Below, one piece after another: positions 11,577-20,166 of a DNA stretch of 64,000 bases. Each line of letters starts with the position of its first letter. Position 1 is the stretch's first letter. The DNA lies in assembly GCA_963697355.1 (NCBI GenBank), contig CAVONV010000011.1, positions 124,001-188,000 of the forward strand, read 5' to 3'. A model generated the notes under the pieces. That model was not told where the DNA came from, searched no databases, and saw nothing but the letters and a program-made list of their open reading frames with translations. The DNA is from CAVONV01 sp963697355. Its GTDB lineage: Bacteria; Acidobacteriota; Vicinamibacteria; Marinacidobacterales; DATDRI01. The translations under genes and the position numbers were made by a program.

Positions 11577-12711
11577 GACCCCGCCCCCGTGGTTCGAAGA
11601 GGCTCGCGGTGTCGACAACGTATAGATTCGAGGAGACGAGACCGGACCAAGGACTCTTGTCGCTTGCTTCGGTGCCAAGAATCAGTGCGACGTCTCCCCT
11701 TCTCAGAGACTGCCTTGCCCATTCCATCAGGTCGATATTCGGCCGATGATTGATGTCGATCACGGCCAAATGCCCAAGAATGCCACGCAGATGCTCCTCG
11801 GAAGCACCATGTGGAAAGATCTCGTCGCACGAGATGAAGCGAAAGAAAGAGGCGTGCGAGGAAAGATGAGTCACCAAGGAGGCCGCGGCGCTTACCGCAT
11901 GCTCGAAAGACTCCCGAGCCTCTCCACTATCGCCGGCCTCGACCGCGGAGTTATCGAAGATTACGCTGAAACGGCGTTGCTCATGGCTGGCAAACTCTCG
12001 CACCATTACCCTTCCGAGTTTCGCCGTCGCCTTCCAATGGATGTGGTGGTAATCATCCCCCTTCATGTAGTCACGAATACGCAAGAGCTCTTCGCTATCG
12101 CCTGCATGCTGCCGCTCGGGGACTTGGCCCGAGAGCCCACGAAACAAGAAAGAGATATCCACTCGCATGACTTTAGGAAACACAGTGATGTGTCTTTCGA
12201 GTGAGAGCGGGCGCCGAGCTTGGATCAATCCAAAGGGAAAACGGGTCGACACTCGGAGGCTTTCGCCTTTGTAAATCCCGCGTCGCAGATAGGTCTTCTC
12301 GAGCACAAACGACTCAGTGTGGCCGCTACCAACATACGAGAGTCGCGAAGGAGCGGAGGGTTCCGGGCCGTCCAATTCCTCGAACTCGAGACCATAGTTG
12401 TCGAGCCATTTGGAGCTGTTCCTAACCCGCAGTCGCTCGCGGCACCTCGTCTCCGCGTAGGTATCCGAGGCTTCTCCCCTTTCGACCGATACCTTCCTGA
12501 GTGAAAGCCAGGCGGCACCGAGAGAAACCACCATCGCGGCCAGCCCCACGGAGAACATCAGATAGAGCAAGTTGTTGCGTGTGTTGTAAGCCGCGAAACC
12601 CATGACCAACAACAGCAAGATGTAACGGACGCCGGCACCTGTTGGGCGGAGCCCTCTTCGACGCACCGAAGCCTCGATGGGTTTTGGCCGGGTCTGGGGA
12701 CGTCGGGTCAT
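11569..12711 (-). CDS. DUF58 domain-containing membrane protein
   Basis: Two closely spaced membrane segments near the N-terminus (YILLLLVMGFAAY and LMFSVGLAAMVVSLGAAW) are followed by a beta-rich region and the DUF58 core, with LLRIRDYMKGDDYHHIHWKATAK as the hallmark. A von Willebrand-like fold follows (VIFDNSAVEAGD). The family partners with MoxR ATPases, probably as a chaperone substrate or assembly factor. ATG 12711 is taken as the start; a TTG at 12729 would overlap the moxR stop. The 3' end overlaps the next gene's GTG, so these genes are tightly coupled. Confidence 0.88.
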   Translation of the reverse strand: MTRRPQTRPKPIEASVRRRGLRPTGAGVRYILLLLVMGFAAYNTRNNLLYLMFSVGLAAMVVSLGAAWLSLRKVSVERGEASDTYAETRCRERLRVRNSSKWLDNYGLEFEELDGPEPSAPSRLSYVGSGHTESFVLEKTYLRRGIYKGESLRVSTRFPFGLIQARRPLSLERHITVFPKVMRVDISFLFRGLSGQVPERQHAGDSEELLRIRDYMKGDDYHHIHWKATAKLGRVMVREFASHEQRRFSVIFDNSAVEAGDSGEARESFEHAVSAAASLVTHLSSHASFFRFISCDEIFPHGASEEHLRGILGHLAVIDINHRPNIDLMEWARQSLRRGDVALILGTEASDKSPWSGLVSSNLYVVDTASLFEPRGRGRV

Positions 12712-12725
12712 GAAATGACTGAGGC

Positions 12726-13730
12726 TCAAAGGGGGACCGGAAGAATCTCGAGAATGTTCGCCAGAACGGCCTCTGCCTCACGCCCACGTCCTGCTCCCAG
12801 AGAAGCCCGAGAACGCGGCACGACTCGGTGAGCGAGTACCGGAAGAGCAACGGACTTCACGTCATCTGGAATCATGTAGTTTCGACCCGATATGAGCGCT
12901 CGGGCTTGGGCCGCCCTCTGCAACAAGAGCGTACCTCGGGGGCTCATCCCCAAAGTCAACTCATCCGAGTTGCGCGTCTGAGCGGCTAGACGAACCAGAT
13001 AGTCGGTGAGAGAGGCATCGATCTTTACCGACCTCACCGCCTTTTGAATCCGCCTTACCTCGTCACGCGACAACACACGATTGACATCGTGGATGGGGTG
13101 AGAAATCTGCTGAGAACGTAGAATCTCCTTCTCGCTCTCTTCATCGGGATACCCCATGCGTATGGACATGAGGAATCGATCGAGCTGCGATTCAGGCAAC
13201 GGATAGGTTCCGTGATACTCCACTGGGTTTTGGGTGGCTAGCACGATGAAGGGTTGCGGCAAGGCGTAAGACGTCGCGTCGACACTGACCTGAGCTTCGT
13301 TCATGGCCTCGAGCAAAGCCGACTGCGTCTTGGGTGTACTCCTGTTTATCTCGTCCGCCAGCACGACGTTGGCGAATAACGGACCCCGCTTGAACTCGAA
13401 ATCGGCAGTCGCAGGATTGAAAACCGACACACCAATGATGTCCGACGGAAGCAAATCACTGGTAAATTGGATTCTCCGGAAGCTTGCATCGAGGGAAAGG
13501 GCAAGAGCTTGGGCCAGCATCGTCTTCCCGACCCCCGGAACATCCTCTATGAGCAGGTGTCCCTCCGAGAAAAGCGACACGAGAGCCAGAGTAACGATCT
13601 CGCTCTTTCCCTGAATAACCTTCTCTATGGAACGCCTTAGATCCGCAACCCGTGACGCCAGATCCTGAACCGACTCGGAGGAGCTACTCGTACCTTCTCC
13701 AGCGTTGGAAGTGGCCGTTTCTTTTTGCAT
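12726..13730 (-). CDS. MoxR-family AAA+ ATPase
   Basis: AAA+ chaperone-like ATPase of 334 residues. The Walker A (EDVPGVGKTML), Walker B with the conserved VLADEINRSTPKTQSALLEAM, the sensor region (VLATQNPVEYHGTYPLPESQLDRF) and the C-terminal lid (MSPRGTLLLQRAAQARAL) are all present. An acidic, Ser-rich N-terminal tail precedes the core. It is the first gene of the MoxR-DUF58-transglutaminase set and diverges from tRNA-Val. The set is generally linked with envelope or stress-related assembly of metal-dependent or surface complexes; the exact target is unknown. Confidence 0.93.
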   Translation of the reverse strand: MQKETATSNAGEGTSSSSESVQDLASRVADLRRSIEKVIQGKSEIVTLALVSLFSEGHLLIEDVPGVGKTMLAQALALSLDASFRRIQFTSDLLPSDIIGVSVFNPATADFEFKRGPLFANVVLADEINRSTPKTQSALLEAMNEAQVSVDATSYALPQPFIVLATQNPVEYHGTYPLPESQLDRFLMSIRMGYPDEESEKEILRSQQISHPIHDVNRVLSRDEVRRIQKAVRSVKIDASLTDYLVRLAAQTRNSDELTLGMSPRGTLLLQRAAQARALISGRNYMIPDDVKSVALPVLAHRVVPRSRASLGAGRGREAEAVLANILEILPVPL

Positions 13731-13742
13731 CCCGGCAATCCC

Positions 13743-13771
13743 TTGACGTGAAAGCCCCTTTGAGCTATAAC
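13743..13771 (+). promoter_or_regulatory. Sigma-70-type promoter of tRNA-Val
   Basis: TTGACG at 13743-13748 and TATAAC at 13766-13771 are separated by exactly 17 bases and lie 14 bases before the mature tRNA 5' end. This is a good vegetative promoter for the tRNA. Confidence 0.7.
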
Positions 13772-13785
13772 CTAGCCGGTTTGAG

Positions 13786-13860
13786 GGGCGATTAACTCAG
13801 CGGGAGAGTGCTACCTTCACACGGTAGAAGTCGCAGGTTCAAATCCTGCATCGCCCACCA
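13786..13860 (+). tRNA. tRNA-Val (anticodon CAC)
   Basis: A 75-base cloverleaf including an encoded CCA end. The acceptor stem GGGCGAT pairs with ATCGCCC, the D stem is ACTC/GAGT, the anticodon stem CTACC/GGTAG encloses the loop TTCACAC with anticodon CAC (reads GUG valine codons), and the T arm GCAGG/CCTGC encloses TTCAAAT. All stems pair perfectly. Confidence 0.97.
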
Positions 13861-13868
13861 CTTCACTG

Positions 13869-13894
13869 ACCCCACGCGGTTTACGGGGTTTTTT
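13869..13894 (+). terminator. Probable terminator after tRNA-Val
   Basis: A short hairpin, ACCCC at 13869-13873 with GGGGT at 13885-13889, runs into six T. The stem is only five pairs, but the T run directly follows it and it sits right after the tRNA. It overlaps the stop codon of the convergent PspC gene. Confidence 0.5.
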
Positions 13895-14369
13895 CCCGCC
13901 TCGCTGCGCCGAAGAGCAGTAGCACACCGATAACAATGAGGAGGACGGGCCAGAGCTCCTGTAACTCCAGCCACGGTATGAGATGCCTGAACAAGAACGC
14001 GGTCCCCAACGCTATGAGAGCGAGTCCCAAGAAGACCATGGAACGCCGCTCGGGGCGGCCTTCGAGCTCTTCAATCGAGTCCTCGAGCTTGTCCCCAAAG
14101 CTGCTTCCAGTTCGACGCAGTTCCTGGATCACATCGTCTTTCAGCTTCTGGTTCTTCTTGAAGGCTGGGTTGGGGCTCTGTTCCGAATTCTCAGGAACGA
14201 TGAGCCAGGCGACGAAGTATAGAAGAAGTCCGGCCCCTCCCAAGAAAACGGTCAAGATGACGACGAGCCGCACCAGAGAGGGGTCGACATCGAGGTACTC
14301 CGCCAGACCGCCACAAACACCGGCGATCATACAGTCCTGACGCGACCGATAGAGTCGCTTAGCAGACAT
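13881..14369 (-). CDS. PspC domain-containing membrane protein
   Basis: 162-residue membrane protein with an N-terminal PspC domain (KRLYRSRQDCMIAGVCGGLAEYLDVDP) followed by a membrane helix (LVVILTVFLGGAGLLLYFVAWLIVP split about residues 36-58), a charged cytoplasmic linker, and two further hydrophobic segments near the C-terminus. PspC domains act in envelope-stress signalling in enterobacteria; free-standing versions such as this are common in other phyla and their role is less clear. No other psp gene is nearby. Confidence 0.88.
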   Translation of the reverse strand: MSAKRLYRSRQDCMIAGVCGGLAEYLDVDPSLVRLVVILTVFLGGAGLLLYFVAWLIVPENSEQSPNPAFKKNQKLKDDVIQELRRTGSSFGDKLEDSIEELEGRPERRSMVFLGLALIALGTAFLFRHLIPWLELQELWPVLLIVIGVLLLFGAARREKTP

Positions 14370-14451
14370 GTTGTGCCTCCGAACCGGAAAGTATCAAATT
14401 GACGGAAGACATTCCACTAGAGGGATCGCGCTCAATGGGACGGCCCTCCTC

Positions 14452-14496
14452 AAAAAAAGCCGGGGGTACAGTCCACCAAGGGGACAGCCCCCCGGC
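14452..14496 (-). terminator. Intrinsic terminator after the mtnP-PfkB pair
   Basis: On the minus strand GCCGGGGG pairs with CCCCCGGC across a loop of about 29 bases and is followed directly by seven T. It begins six bases past the kinase stop codon. Confidence 0.8.
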
Positions 14497-14501
14497 ATTC
14501 A

Positions 14502-15416
14502 TTAGTCGATGTCCTCGAAATGAGTCAGCCTTTTGAAATCTCGATAGCGATCCATGATTTGCTCTCGCGAGATCCCTTGTAACCGGCGCGTACCCCAGTC
14601 CTCTACACAGAACGAGCCCATCACGTTGCCGAATACGATGGCTTGCCTCAGTACCTCGTCCGAGGTGGAGCCTCGATTCGCAATGTGCCCTAAGAAGCCA
14701 CCACCGAAGCTGTCTCCGGCACCGGTAGGGTCGAAGACGGTGTCCAAGGGAAAAGCCGGTGCGGCAAACCGTTGGCCGTCACCCCCCAAGAGCAGTACCC
14801 CGTACTCCCCCCGTTTGATCACGATGGTTTTGGGTCCCATTTCCCGGACTTTCTCGGCCGCCCTCACCAGATTGTATTCGTGGGTGAGCTGGCGAGCTTC
14901 GGCATCGTTGATGAGTAAAATATCCACGTGCTCGAGCACCTTGGCCAGCTCTTTGGGAGTCCCTTCGATCCAGAAGTTCATCGTATCCGCAGCGACGAGT
15001 CGAGGTTTCCGCACTTGCGCCAAGACTTCCAGCTGCAATGATGGGTGGATGTTCGCTAGGAACACGTACTCGCAGTCTTTGTAGCTTTCAGGAATCTTGG
15101 GTCTGAAATTCTCGAAAACGTTGAGCTCGGTAAAGAGCGTGGTGCGGTCGTTGAGCTCGTAGCTATACTCGCCGCCATAGTAGAAGGTCTTACCCGTAGC
15201 CACCTCGAGACCACGCAGATCGATATCTCGACCCTTGAAGACCTCCCTATCCTCAGCGGAAAAGTCGTCTCCCACCACCGCGACCACATTCGTCGGAGTG
15301 AACATGGATGACGCCAAGGCAAAATGCGTGGCCGCTCCTCCCAATATTCTATCCACTTCTCCGAAAGGCGTTTTCAACTTATCGAATGCAACCGAACCAA
15401 CGACGAGTATCGACAT
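14502..15416 (-). CDS. PfkB-family sugar/nucleoside kinase
   Basis: 304-residue cytoplasmic ribokinase-like kinase. The N-terminal GSVAFDKLKTPFG and GGAATHFALA segments form the substrate pocket. The C-terminal motif FDPTGAGDSFGGGFLGH carries the catalytic Asp and anion hole (family signature DTxGAGD). The gene starts two bases before the mtnP stop codon ends its spacing, in effect abutting it (start 15416, upstream stop 15417-15419). It shares the transcript and terminator with MTA phosphorylase, so a substrate from methylthioadenosine or nucleoside salvage is likely, but this is inferred only from the neighbour. Confidence 0.85.
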   Translation of the reverse strand: MSILVVGSVAFDKLKTPFGEVDRILGGAATHFALASSMFTPTNVVAVVGDDFSAEDREVFKGRDIDLRGLEVATGKTFYYGGEYSYELNDRTTLFTELNVFENFRPKIPESYKDCEYVFLANIHPSLQLEVLAQVRKPRLVAADTMNFWIEGTPKELAKVLEHVDILLINDAEARQLTHEYNLVRAAEKVREMGPKTIVIKRGEYGVLLLGGDGQRFAAPAFPLDTVFDPTGAGDSFGGGFLGHIANRGSTSDEVLRQAIVFGNVMGSFCVEDWGTRRLQGISREQIMDRYRDFKRLTHFEDID

Positions 15417-16292
15417 CTATTCGTCTCCCTTGTTCAGGTACTTGCCAATGATGGGATCGAGGTCACGTCTGACCTCTTCCGGGATGTGACTGCGGTCGGT
15501 GATGATGCCGAACTGAAGCGCAGTGGCACATTCACAGGTTCTTTCGAAGGGAAGCGTCTTGATCGTCTCGATCATGGTCTTCTTGGCCGTCTCCGCGTTC
15601 TTTTGAAGATTCTCGATGATGGCCTCGACGGTTACGTCTTCCTCCTCTTCATGCCAACAATCGTAGTCGGTAACAAGGGCCATGGTGGAGTAACAAATCT
15701 CCGCCTCGCGCGCGAGCTTGGCTTCCTGAAGATTCGTCATTCCAATCACATCGGCCCCCCAGGAACGGTACAAATTGGATTCCGCTAGGGTCGAGAACTG
15801 AGGTCCTTCCATACAAACATAGGTGCCGCCCTTGTGGACGGAAGCTCCCACGGTTTTGCCCGACTCGCAAAGCTTCTCGGATAGAATGGAACAAAAGGGG
15901 TGGGCAAAACCTACATGAGCTGCCAGCCCGGAACCAAAAAACGTCGAGACTCTCCCCCGGGTGCGGTCGATGAATTGGTCGGGAATGACGACATCCAACG
16001 GCGGGATTCCTTCTTTGAGCGAGCCCACCGCACTCGCGGAAAGGATGAACTCGACGCCGAGGAGCTTGAATCCGTAAATGTTAGCTCGGAAATTCAACTC
16101 GCTCGGGAGAATCCGATGTCCAGTTCCGTGACGGGCCAGAAACGCAACCCTCTTCCCTTCCAACGTCCCCAGAACGTACTTGCCGGAAGGCTCTCCAAAG
16201 GGCGTCTCCAAAGCAATCTTTTCCACGTTTTTGAGCTCATCCATTTTGTAGAGGCCACTGCCTCCAACAATGCCGATTTGTGCTTCTGCCAT
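15417..16292 (-). CDS. mtnP: S-methyl-5'-thioadenosine phosphorylase
   Basis: Phosphorolyses methylthioadenosine to adenine and methylthioribose-1-phosphate, salvaging the by-product of polyamine synthesis. The purine nucleoside phosphorylase fold is seen in IGIVGGSGLYKMDEL, the phosphate-binding FLARHGTGHRILPSE, the conserved ASAVGSLKEGIPPLDVVIPDQFIDRT, and CMEGPQFSTLAESNLYRSWGADVIGMT at the active site. ATG 16292 is preceded by AGGAG at ten bases; a TTG at 16316 would extend it by eight residues but has no such site. Length (291 residues) is normal. Confidence 0.93.
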   Translation of the reverse strand: MAEAQIGIVGGSGLYKMDELKNVEKIALETPFGEPSGKYVLGTLEGKRVAFLARHGTGHRILPSELNFRANIYGFKLLGVEFILSASAVGSLKEGIPPLDVVIPDQFIDRTRGRVSTFFGSGLAAHVGFAHPFCSILSEKLCESGKTVGASVHKGGTYVCMEGPQFSTLAESNLYRSWGADVIGMTNLQEAKLAREAEICYSTMALVTDYDCWHEEEEDVTVEAIIENLQKNAETAKKTMIETIKTLPFERTCECATALQFGIITDRSHIPEEVRRDLDPIIGKYLNKGDE

Positions 16293-16407
16293 GAGGCTCT
16301 TCTCCTTATCGTCCAAACTGGCTCTCGTCTAGCGAACGAAACTCTATCATACCGAATCAGGGGTGGTGACAAGCGAACGTGCCAATATCTATGATGGATG
16401 GCGTAGA

Positions 16408-16800
16408 TTATTTCTGCTTCAGCTCAATGAGAGCCCCGTGGGTGGACTTGGGATGGACGAATGCCACGAGGTGCCCTCCTGCTCCCGGGCGGGGCTTCTC
16501 GTCAATGAGCCTTGCACCCTCGCTCTTGAACTGATGGAGACTGTCCTCGATATCATCGACTTCGATACAGATATGGTGGATCCCTTCACCTCGACGAGCC
16601 AGAAATTTCCCCACGGCAGAGTCCTCTGAGTGAGGCTCGAGAAGCTCGAGGTTGCTCTCCCCCAAGGGGAGGAACAAGGCGGACACCTTCATGTCAGGAA
16701 TATCGTAGTGTTCACCATGCTCGAGTCCGAGAAGTCCTCCGAACCGCTGAGCCGCTTCTTCAATGTTTCTAACCGCAATCCCAACGTGATGGATCTTCAT
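16408..16800 (-). CDS. mce: Methylmalonyl-CoA epimerase
   Basis: 130-residue VOC-fold metalloenzyme interconverting (S)- and (R)-methylmalonyl-CoA between propionyl-CoA carboxylase and methylmalonyl-CoA mutase. Metal ligands are apparent in IHHVGIAV (His), the LELLEP strand (Glu), the GIHHICIEVDD strand (His) and GALIELKQ (Glu). It is followed on the same strand side by MeaB and an acyl-CoA dehydrogenase upstream, consistent with a propionyl-CoA module; the mutase and carboxylase are not in this window. Confidence 0.93.
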   Translation of the reverse strand: MKIHHVGIAVRNIEEAAQRFGGLLGLEHGEHYDIPDMKVSALFLPLGESNLELLEPHSEDSAVGKFLARRGEGIHHICIEVDDIEDSLHQFKSEGARLIDEKPRPGAGGHLVAFVHPKSTHGALIELKQK

Positions 16801-16818
16801 AATCTACCTCTAACGGGC

Positions 16819-17733
16819 TCAACTGCCCGAGATGCTATCTAGTATCTTTTCTACGGCCGTGAAGGGATCGGTCTTGCGGGTCATCACGTTGCGAACCGAT
16901 TCGTCCCACACTTTTTCCGGAATGCTGCCCTGCATCTCTTCGAGAATTATCCTACGGAGCCAGCCTTCGACGAACCGGCGACGGACATCGTGAGGCGGCT
17001 CTAAATGAGAATCGAGCTCGTACACTCGGTCGAGGAGATCGTCCACGCCTTGGCCGTTCGTCGCCACGGTCCGCACAATCGTGGGAGGTTCGTCCCTTCC
17101 AGTCAACGAGGAGGACAGGTCGTTCGCCAGCCGGTCGGCTTCGTCGCGGTCAGCTTTGTTGACCACAATGATATCGGCGATCTCGAGCAATCCGGATTTG
17201 CTCGCCTGCAACTCATCACCGAGGCCCGGTGCCAATACGACCAACGTAAGACCGACTGCACCGGCCACTTCCACTTCATCCTGCCCGGCACCGATGGTTT
17301 CTACGATGATGAAGTCGTTCTTTGCTGCCTCGATCAACGCAATGGCCTCGAATGCCGATGGGGCCAATCCTCCGACATGACCTCTGGTGGCCATACTCCG
17401 AATGAATACTCCCGGATCCCGGTTTCCGGCTTCCATCCGTGCCCGATCCCCCAGGAGTGCTCCTCCCGTAAATGGGCTCGAGGGATCAACCGCGAGGACG
17501 GCTACCCGCCGGGCGCGCTGCCGCGCTCTTTCCGCCAGGGCATCCGCCAAAGTGCTTTTGCCGACTCCGGGTGGTCCCGTCAATCCGATCACAGTGGCCT
17601 GGCCCGTGTCGGGAAAAACCGCTGCTAGAATTTCACGAGCTTCCGGTCGACGGTTCTCGACCAACGTCAAAGCTCGTGCGAGAGCTCGCCGGTCACCCTT
17701 GCGCAAACGGTCGGTCAGATCTTTTACCGTCAA
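16819..17733 (-). CDS. meaB: Methylmalonyl-CoA mutase-associated GTPase MeaB
   Basis: G3E-type P-loop GTPase that protects and reloads cobalamin-dependent methylmalonyl-CoA mutase. Walker A is GLTGPPGVGKSTLAD, followed by VLAVDPSSPFTGGALLGDRARM, the switch region TRGHVGGLAP, IIVETIGAGQDEVEV and the guanine-specificity VVNKADRDEAD. Both plausible starts are TTG; 17733 is chosen because an AGGTG lies seven bases upstream, while 17778 has no ribosome-binding site. It lies between the epimerase and the acyl-CoA dehydrogenase, so the three are probably one transcript. Confidence 0.92.
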   Translation of the reverse strand: MTVKDLTDRLRKGDRRALARALTLVENRRPEAREILAAVFPDTGQATVIGLTGPPGVGKSTLADALAERARQRARRVAVLAVDPSSPFTGGALLGDRARMEAGNRDPGVFIRSMATRGHVGGLAPSAFEAIALIEAAKNDFIIVETIGAGQDEVEVAGAVGLTLVVLAPGLGDELQASKSGLLEIADIIVVNKADRDEADRLANDLSSSLTGRDEPPTIVRTVATNGQGVDDLLDRVYELDSHLEPPHDVRRRFVEGWLRRIILEEMQGSIPEKVWDESVRNVMTRKTDPFTAVEKILDSISGS

Positions 17734-17790
17734 GTCGACACCTGTGCCGATTGTGGCCCAAGGCTGAGGCCAGTTCAATTTTGATGTCGT

Positions 17791-18990
17791 TTATGTTGAC
17801 AGGAGCTGGCGGGAGATGACCAGGCGTTGTATCTCGGACGTGCCTTCTCCAATGGTGGTCAGCTTCGAGTCACGAAGATATCGCTCCGCCGGATAGTCCT
17901 TCGTGTAGCCGTAGCCACCGAGAACCTGAACCGCTTCATTGGCAGCTCGCACGGCCGCCTCGCTCGCATACAATTTCGCCATAGCGGACTCTTTCGTGAC
18001 GCGACGGCCTTGGTCTTTGAGTACGGCCGCTCGATAGGTGAGAAGTCGCGCAGCTTCGATTTCAGTTGCCATATCCGCGAGCTTGAACGCGATGCCCTGG
18101 AACGCCGAGATGGGCTTACCGAATTGCTTTCTTTGCTGCGAGTACTCCAGCGCACATTCGAAGGAAGCTTGAGCAATACCCAATGCCAGCGAAGCGATGC
18201 TGATCCGGCCACCGTCTAGGATTTTGAGGGCCGCAACGAAGCCCTCCCCTTGTACGCCGAGAAGATTCTCTCGGGGGACACGACAATTGTCGAAAATCAT
18301 CTCCGAGGTATCAGAAGCCCGATGGCCAAGCTTGTTCTCTTTTTTGCCAATGCTGAATCCCGGCGTGCTGCGAGGAATGATAAAGGCCGAGATGCCGTGA
18401 GCCCCTTTCGATTTGTCCGTCACTGCCATTGCAATGGCGAGGTCGGCCACTCGCCCGTTCGTCGTAAAGGTCTTACTTCCATTGATGACCCACTCGCCAC
18501 CATCAAGAACGGCCGTAGTCCGCGTGCCTCCCGCGTCACTTCCTGCCTCGGACTCCGTTAGACTCCAAGCTCCGAGCCACTCGCCTGAAGCCAAGGGGAC
18601 CAAGTACTTTTGCTTCTGCTCTTCGGTGCCCTGCTCAAAGATGTGGTTCGAGCAAAGGGATATGTGTGCAGCCACCGTGATCCCAACAGAGGCATCGGCG
18701 CGAGACAACTCTTCCACGACGGTCACGTAATCTACATAACTGAGGCCGGTTCCACCATACTCCTCCGGAAAAATCACGCCAAGAAAGCCCAACTCCCCGA
18801 GTTTCTTGATGACTTCTTCGGGAAACAGCGCTTTCTCGTCCCACTCCGCCGCGTGAGGCCTGATCTCTTTGTCCGCAAAGTCACGAAGCATACGACGCAT
18901 TTCGAGTTGTTCTTCGGTAAGATCGAAGTTCATGGACACTTCAGATAGTTTCGTCTTTGCAGATTCAGAGACCGTGGAAGTTGACACCAT
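17791..18990 (-). CDS. Acyl-CoA dehydrogenase
   Basis: FAD-dependent dehydrogenase introducing the alpha-beta double bond into acyl-CoA. The N-terminal helical domain starts FDLTEEQLEMRRMLRDFA; the middle domain has WSLTESEAGSDAGG and TFTTNGRVAD; the C-terminal domain has the QFGKPISAFQGI helix and KLTTIGEGTSEIQRLVI, whose Glu in GEG is the expected catalytic base as in short- or branched-chain enzymes. ATG 18990 is preceded by AAGGTGG; ATG 18933 would trim a 19-residue tail. Clustering with epimerase and MeaB suggests short or branched acyl-CoA as substrate. Confidence 0.92.
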   Translation of the reverse strand: MVSTSTVSESAKTKLSEVSMNFDLTEEQLEMRRMLRDFADKEIRPHAAEWDEKALFPEEVIKKLGELGFLGVIFPEEYGGTGLSYVDYVTVVEELSRADASVGITVAAHISLCSNHIFEQGTEEQKQKYLVPLASGEWLGAWSLTESEAGSDAGGTRTTAVLDGGEWVINGSKTFTTNGRVADLAIAMAVTDKSKGAHGISAFIIPRSTPGFSIGKKENKLGHRASDTSEMIFDNCRVPRENLLGVQGEGFVAALKILDGGRISIASLALGIAQASFECALEYSQQRKQFGKPISAFQGIAFKLADMATEIEAARLLTYRAAVLKDQGRRVTKESAMAKLYASEAAVRAANEAVQVLGGYGYTKDYPAERYLRDSKLTTIGEGTSEIQRLVISRQLLST

Positions 18991-19024
18991 CGACCACCTT
19001 TCTTAGCATCGATGTCACGCACCG

Positions 19025-19831
19025 ATGAGCGACACGCTGGCACAGTTTGATGAACCGGATCGAGACGATCGTCGGCGGAGCTTTTGGCGACGCCGAAACA
19101 TTCTTTCCTTATTATCCACGCCTGTGCTGATTTTCTTTATTTATTTAACTTACCTAACGGTCAGTTTGCCTAGCGTCAACTACTTACAAGATCGAAATCC
19201 CGACGCGACGAGCTTGATGCAGCAACGTTGGGTCGAAGCACGTGCGGAGGGTGAAGAACCCAAGCGCATCCAAGAGTGGATCCCACTCGACGACGTATCA
19301 GAAAAACTCATCCAAGCCGTCATCATGGGAGAGGATGCTTCCTTCTACACGCACCATGGTTTCGACCTCTATGAGATCAAGGAGTCCATCAAAAAGAATT
19401 TTGAGCGTGGTCGTTTTGCCCGTGGCGCGAGTACGATCACACAGCAGACGGCAAAGAACCTTTTCCTCTCGACCGACAAATCGCTCCACCGCAAACTGAA
19501 GGAAGCTCTTCTCACGTTCCGGATCGAACGAGCGCTCAGCAAACGCCGCATCCTCGAGATCTATCTGAACGTGATCGAATGGGGGCAGGACATCTACGGC
19601 GTCGAAGCCGCAGCGCGCGTCTATTTTGGAAAACGTGCCCGGAGTCTCGATGCGGCGGAGAGCGCCGCCCTCGTCGCCATGATTCCCAATCCACGCCGAC
19701 TACAACCCGACAAGAATATGAAAGCACTCAAGGTGCGACAGGAACGAATTCTAGGCTGGATGAAAATGGCAGGACACTTGACGGAAGAAGAGTACCGAAC
19801 TGCAGTTGAGCAATCCCTCCGATTCAGGTGA
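19025..19831 (+). CDS. mtgA: Monofunctional biosynthetic peptidoglycan transglycosylase
   Basis: GT51 glycosyltransferase polymerising lipid II into glycan at the periplasmic face. An Arg-rich cytoplasmic start (RRRSFWRRRN) and one membrane helix are followed by the catalytic GEDASFYTHHGFD, the RGASTITQQTAKNLFL motif and KRRILEIYLNVIEWGQDIYGVEAAA. There is no transpeptidase domain, and the 268 residues are a normal MtgA length. It is divergent from the acyl-CoA dehydrogenase. With the bifunctional enzyme at 4.9 kb, the window encodes two GT51 enzymes. Confidence 0.92.
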   Translation: MSDTLAQFDEPDRDDRRRSFWRRRNILSLLSTPVLIFFIYLTYLTVSLPSVNYLQDRNPDATSLMQQRWVEARAEGEEPKRIQEWIPLDDVSEKLIQAVIMGEDASFYTHHGFDLYEIKESIKKNFERGRFARGASTITQQTAKNLFLSTDKSLHRKLKEALLTFRIERALSKRRILEIYLNVIEWGQDIYGVEAAARVYFGKRARSLDAAESAALVAMIPNPRRLQPDKNMKALKVRQERILGWMKMAGHLTEEEYRTAVEQSLRFR

Positions 19832-19872
19832 GCTTGATTTAGAACTACACCCAAACGTCGACCGTTGATTCA

Positions 19873-19998
19873 CTACAACGATGTCGCGGCGCAGCCGCCA
19901 CAATCATTCTTGAATTCTTTGGTGAGCGCCATATGCGGCTGCGGTATCGCGTCACCGATCGCGGCGACTAGAACAGCGCTCAGGATCCATTGTCCCAT
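19873..19998 (-). CDS. Small ORF, 41 residues, hydrophobic start and C-terminal CGGC
   Basis: Not recognised. The ORF begins MGQWILSAVLVAAIGDAIP, a short hydrophobic segment, continues through a mixed region, and ends with NDCGGCAATSL. A near-perfect Shine-Dalgarno AGGAGG lies at 20010-20015, eleven bases before the ATG, which is much stronger than most starts in this window and is the main reason to believe it. The paired cysteines could bind a metal or form a disulfide; the hydrophobic start could be a leader or membrane anchor. It lies 3' of the transglycosylase on the opposite strand, with no co-directional neighbour close by. Confidence 0.5.
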   Translation of the reverse strand: MGQWILSAVLVAAIGDAIPQPHMALTKEFKNDCGGCAATSL

Positions 19999-20166
19999 CG
20001 TGATCCGGACCTCCTATCGTTGGACGCAAGTCTAGTCCTAACACTCTGGTTCCTCAACAGGATATGCCACTCGTTCGGGAACGAGCTCAAATGCAGGCAT
20101 CACTCACGACCTTGAACGTGGAAGAAGCGGTGAGTAAAGTCACCGAGTAGCCCGTCTCAGCCGCGC

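Noticed and set aside
20064..20150. Short ORF with NVEEAVSKVTE, possibly an antitoxin remnant
   Set aside because: Only 28 residues with no recognisable family and a weak start; the CTCGTTC/GAACGAG palindrome inside it explains nothing further.
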